8,584 bases of DNA from Candidatus Acidiferrales bacterium (lineage in GTDB: Bacteria; Acidobacteriota; Terriglobia; Acidiferrales; UBA7541): positions 1 through 8,584 of the forward strand of contig CATPAM010000380.1 in the NCBI GenBank assembly GCA_955651735.1, read 5' to 3'. Under the pieces are notes generated by a model. That model saw only the letters and a list, made by a program, of their open reading frames with translations, did no database searches and was not told the DNA's origin. Made by a program: the position numbers and the translations under genes. Of the stretch, positions 7,515 through 8,584 are shown piece by piece (position 1 is the first letter of the stretch; each line of letters begins with the position of its first letter).

Positions 7515-7556
7515 TGCCGCAGACCGCGGCAAGCCTAGCGCGGCACCGTGTGCCGC
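7515..7556. repeat. Pair of adjacent TGCCGC/GCGGCA hairpins
   Basis: Two perfect hairpins sit side by side. The first is TGCCGC (7515-7520), loop AGACC, GCGGCA (7526-7531). The second is GCGGCAC (7540-7546), loop CGT, GTGCCGC (7550-7556). They share the hexamer TGCCGC/GCGGCA, giving four copies within 42 bases. The second hairpin lies inside the last codons of the small minus-strand ORF, so that ORF's C-terminal tail may be repeat-derived. No T run follows on either strand. Confidence 0.5.
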
Positions 7557-7882
7557 CCGTAAGACGAGCGCATCGAAGCCCGGTCCAGATTTTCCCGAAG
7601 ATTCATCAAAGTAAGAAACGTGCTCAATATCCGTGCCTTCAAATCATCGGTGAGGTGCAGCCCGCTGGTGGCCACCCGCGCCAGCTTTTCCCCATTCTCC
7701 GTGATGAAGCGCATGATCTCGCGCTGCCGCTCGTGCCCCGTGTTGCCCAGCGCCGTCTCCCGGCGCATCTCCGCGCACCCGCTCTCCAGCGATAGCGTGA
7801 AGTGCAGCACGCACAGTTGCTGTTCGGCAAGGGCCGATGGCGAATCGTTCTTGCATCCCGCGGTTTGGCCGCGTGTTCCCAT
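7535..7882 (-). CDS. Small helical protein of unknown function
   Basis: A 115-residue protein that I do not recognise. The frame looks coding: most third codon positions are G or C, and the sequence has the balanced, amphipathic look of a real helical protein from about residue 23 ('LCVLHFTLSLESGCAEMRRE') to residue 105 ('FLTLMNLRENLDRASMR'). The middle part 'HERQREIMRFITENGEKLARVA' (50-71) is strongly helical. Cysteines are at 10, 24 and 36. There is no signal peptide, membrane segment or known motif. A stop lies six codons upstream of the first ATG (7882), which limits extension. No clear ribosome binding site precedes that ATG, and a later start is possible because residues 1-22 look less ordered. 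The last residues 'YGRHTVPR' are encoded by a palindrome and may not belong to the conserved protein. The gene stands alone, convergent with thiF and divergent from argR. Confidence 0.6.
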   Translation of the reverse strand: MGTRGQTAGCKNDSPSALAEQQLCVLHFTLSLESGCAEMRRETALGNTGHERQREIMRFITENGEKLARVATSGLHLTDDLKARILSTFLTLMNLRENLDRASMRSSYGRHTVPR

Positions 7883-8031
7883 GAGTCGCGAAGGATGTTT
7901 TCATAAGTAACATTACTGGCCCCAAGAATCCACTAGGCACCTCGGCAATGGTGCGAATCCTGCATTAGCTGTACTTTCGTTCCGTCCGTGCCCGTTCGTA
8001 CAGTCCCTCCCCACAAATCCCCAAATGGCTA
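7883..8031. other. Intergenic region between the small ORF and the argR promoter
   Basis: No gene is visible in this stretch. It contains two modest inverted repeats: GCACC/GGTGC (7937-7941 and 7950-7954, 8-nt loop) and CTGTAC/GTACAG (7969-7974 and 7998-8003, 23-nt spacer). Either could be an operator or chance. No convincing promoter for the minus-strand small ORF was found. Confidence 0.4.
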
Positions 8032-8060
8032 TTGACATCTCCGAATCCGGCCCGTATAAA
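8032..8060 (+). promoter_or_regulatory. Sigma-70-type promoter of argR
   Basis: A perfect -35 TTGACA (8032-8037), an exact 17-nt spacer, and a -10 TATAAA (8055-8060, one mismatch to consensus). Transcription would start near 8067, leaving about 25 nt before the argR ATG at 8092. This is the strongest promoter in the window. A TTG at 8032 could be mistaken for an argR start codon, but it is the -35 box. Confidence 0.8.
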
Positions 8061-8065
8061 TATAC
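8054..8065. promoter_or_regulatory. ARG-box-like palindrome over the argR -10
   Basis: GTATAAATATAC has perfect 5-bp arms (GTATA/TATAC) around a central AA and covers the -10 hexamer. ArgR operators in other bacteria are A/T-rich palindromes of about 18 bp that overlap promoters. A second imperfect inverted repeat, GGTGA/TCACC (8067-8071 and 8082-8086), lies directly downstream. Binding of ArgR here, hence autorepression, is inferred. Confidence 0.4.
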
Positions 8066-8091
8066 AGGTGAGTGCATATTTTCACCGCGCC

Positions 8092-8547
8092 ATGAATACC
8101 AGCAAAACATTTCGCCACGGCCAGATCCTGCGCCTCATTTCAGACGCTTCCATCTCCAATCAGGAAGATCTGCGCCGCCGCCTGGCCGCGCAAAAGTTGC
8201 GTGTTACGCAAGCCACCCTTTCCCGCGATCTCCAGGAACTTCGCCTGGTCAAAACCCAGGGAGGCTATCGCGCCGCCGGGCTGCCGGAAGAGTCCAACGG
8301 CCTGCCTTCCCTGGCTCGCGCGCTCGGCGAGTTCCTCCTGGATATTCGCCCCGCTGTGAATCTGCTCGTTTTGAAAACGCCTCCCAGTGGCGCGCAGCCC
8401 CTTGCCGCCGCCGTGGACGCCGCCAAATTCCCGGAAACCGCCGGCACCATCGCCGGCGATGACACTGTTTTGATTATCACCCCCGACAAAAAATCCCGGG
8501 AGTCCCTGCAGAGAAGAATCGAATCGCTGGTGAGCCGCCGCGCTTGA
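8092..8547 (+). CDS. argR: Arginine repressor ArgR
   Basis: A 151-residue transcription factor, the usual ArgR length. The N-terminal winged helix (1-66) includes 'HGQILRLISDASISNQEDLRRRL' and the recognition helix 'TQATLSRDLQELRLVKT' (39-55). The C-terminal oligomerisation and arginine-binding domain contains 'TPPSGAQPLAAAVDA' (96-110) and the conserved arginine-binding motif GTIAGDDT (118-125), ending in a helix 'RESLQRRIESLV'. Such proteins form hexamers that bind operators when arginine is present, repressing synthesis genes and sometimes activating catabolic ones. I chose the ATG at 8092. The longer reading from TTG at 8032 would start in the -35 box and include the whole promoter. GTG at 8068 lies close to the predicted transcript start and could be a leaderless alternative (159 aa). 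No clear Shine-Dalgarno precedes 8092. Another gene begins 6 nt after the stop, so argR is probably first in an operon. Confidence 0.95.
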   Translation: MNTSKTFRHGQILRLISDASISNQEDLRRRLAAQKLRVTQATLSRDLQELRLVKTQGGYRAAGLPEESNGLPSLARALGEFLLDIRPAVNLLVLKTPPSGAQPLAAAVDAAKFPETAGTIAGDDTVLIITPDKKSRESLQRRIESLVSRRA

Positions 8548-8553
8548 AATGAA

Positions 8554-8584
8554 ATGAGAAAGCCCGAACAAATCGCCGTCGTAG
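8554..8584 (+). CDS. Start of the gene after argR, cut by the window edge
   Basis: An ATG at 8554, 6 nt after the argR stop, opens a frame reading MRKPEQIAVV to the window end. The hydrophobic 'IAVV' soon after the start, followed by a codon beginning with G, would fit the first beta strand of a Rossmann fold. ArgC (N-acetyl-gamma-glutamyl-phosphate reductase) often begins with such a strand and would suit the argR context. Ten residues cannot prove this. An earlier ATG at 8549 stops after two codons. Confidence 0.5.
   Translation, partial: MRKPEQIAVV

Larger units (their letters stand above)
7352..7534. other. Non-coding gap between convergent genes, rich in GC palindromes
   Basis: A 183-bp stretch between the convergent thiF and small-ORF stops. 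It begins with a run of seven T directly after the thiF stop and holds three hairpin-forming repeats, with a fourth just inside the small ORF; the main ones are listed separately. CTTACGG (7405-7411) recurs in inverted form as CCGTAAG (7557-7563), bracketing about 159 bp. I see no convincing gene here. The composition suggests an intergenic repeat element or its remains. Confidence 0.6.

Noticed and set aside
7644..7940. Alternative minus-strand frame overlapping the small ORF
   Set aside because: Its product is rich in Ala, Gly, His and Arg without helical periodicity. The frame ending at 7535 has better codon use and a protein-like sequence.
7937..7965. A sequence GGTGCGAATCC resembling the T-arm of a tRNA
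   Set aside because: The flanking 5-base arms do not pair as a T-stem, and no matching D-arm, anticodon arm or acceptor stem could be found around it.
8032..8091. TTG at 8032 as the argR start codon
   Set aside because: It coincides with a consensus -35 box and would put the promoter inside the gene. The ATG at 8092 gives the usual ArgR length.

Overview
The window looks like chromosomal DNA from a GC-rich, diderm bacterium. The best fit is an Acidobacteriota member of the Koribacter/Terriglobia type. This is inferred from gene content, protein style and high GC at third codon positions, not from a marker gene. Genes are ordinary housekeeping and cell-envelope types; there is no integrase, transposase, phage gene, CRISPR array, rRNA or tRNA.

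Layout. (1) Positions 1-6183, minus strand: a tightly packed three-gene envelope operon, transcribed right to left. It starts with a large Omp85-family outer-membrane protein (1056 aa, about seven POTRA domains plus a C-terminal barrel). This is followed by a periplasmic SurA-like chaperone with no room for a parvulin domain (1-nt stop/start overlap), then by a TamB/AsmA-like protein (4-nt ATGA overlap) that runs off the left edge. (2) 6184-6328: a short divergent promoter region. (3) 6329-7351, plus strand: a ThiF/MoeB-type E1-like adenylyltransferase with a full set of four zinc cysteines and a C-terminal extension like that of Bacillus-type ThiF. (4) 7352-7534: a non-coding gap between convergent genes, rich in GC palindromes and possibly a decayed or multi-copy intergenic repeat. 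(5) 7535-7882, minus strand: a small helical protein of unknown function. (6) 7883-8091: a non-coding stretch ending in a near-consensus sigma-70 promoter whose -10 lies inside an A/T palindrome that could be an ARG box. (7) 8092-8547, plus strand: arginine repressor ArgR, followed 6 nt later by the first codons of another gene, probably of arginine biosynthesis.

How the genes work together. The minus-strand operon reads as a dedicated outer-membrane assembly or envelope-bridging module: an Omp85 insertase in the outer membrane, a periplasmic holdase, and an inner-membrane-anchored TamB-like beta protein spanning the periplasm. It is the most interesting part of the window because of the unusual POTRA count, the reduced SurA and the translational coupling. 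ThiF supplies adenylated/thiolated sulfur-carrier protein for thiamine or molybdopterin synthesis. ArgR probably controls the arginine genes that begin at the right edge, and perhaps its own gene.
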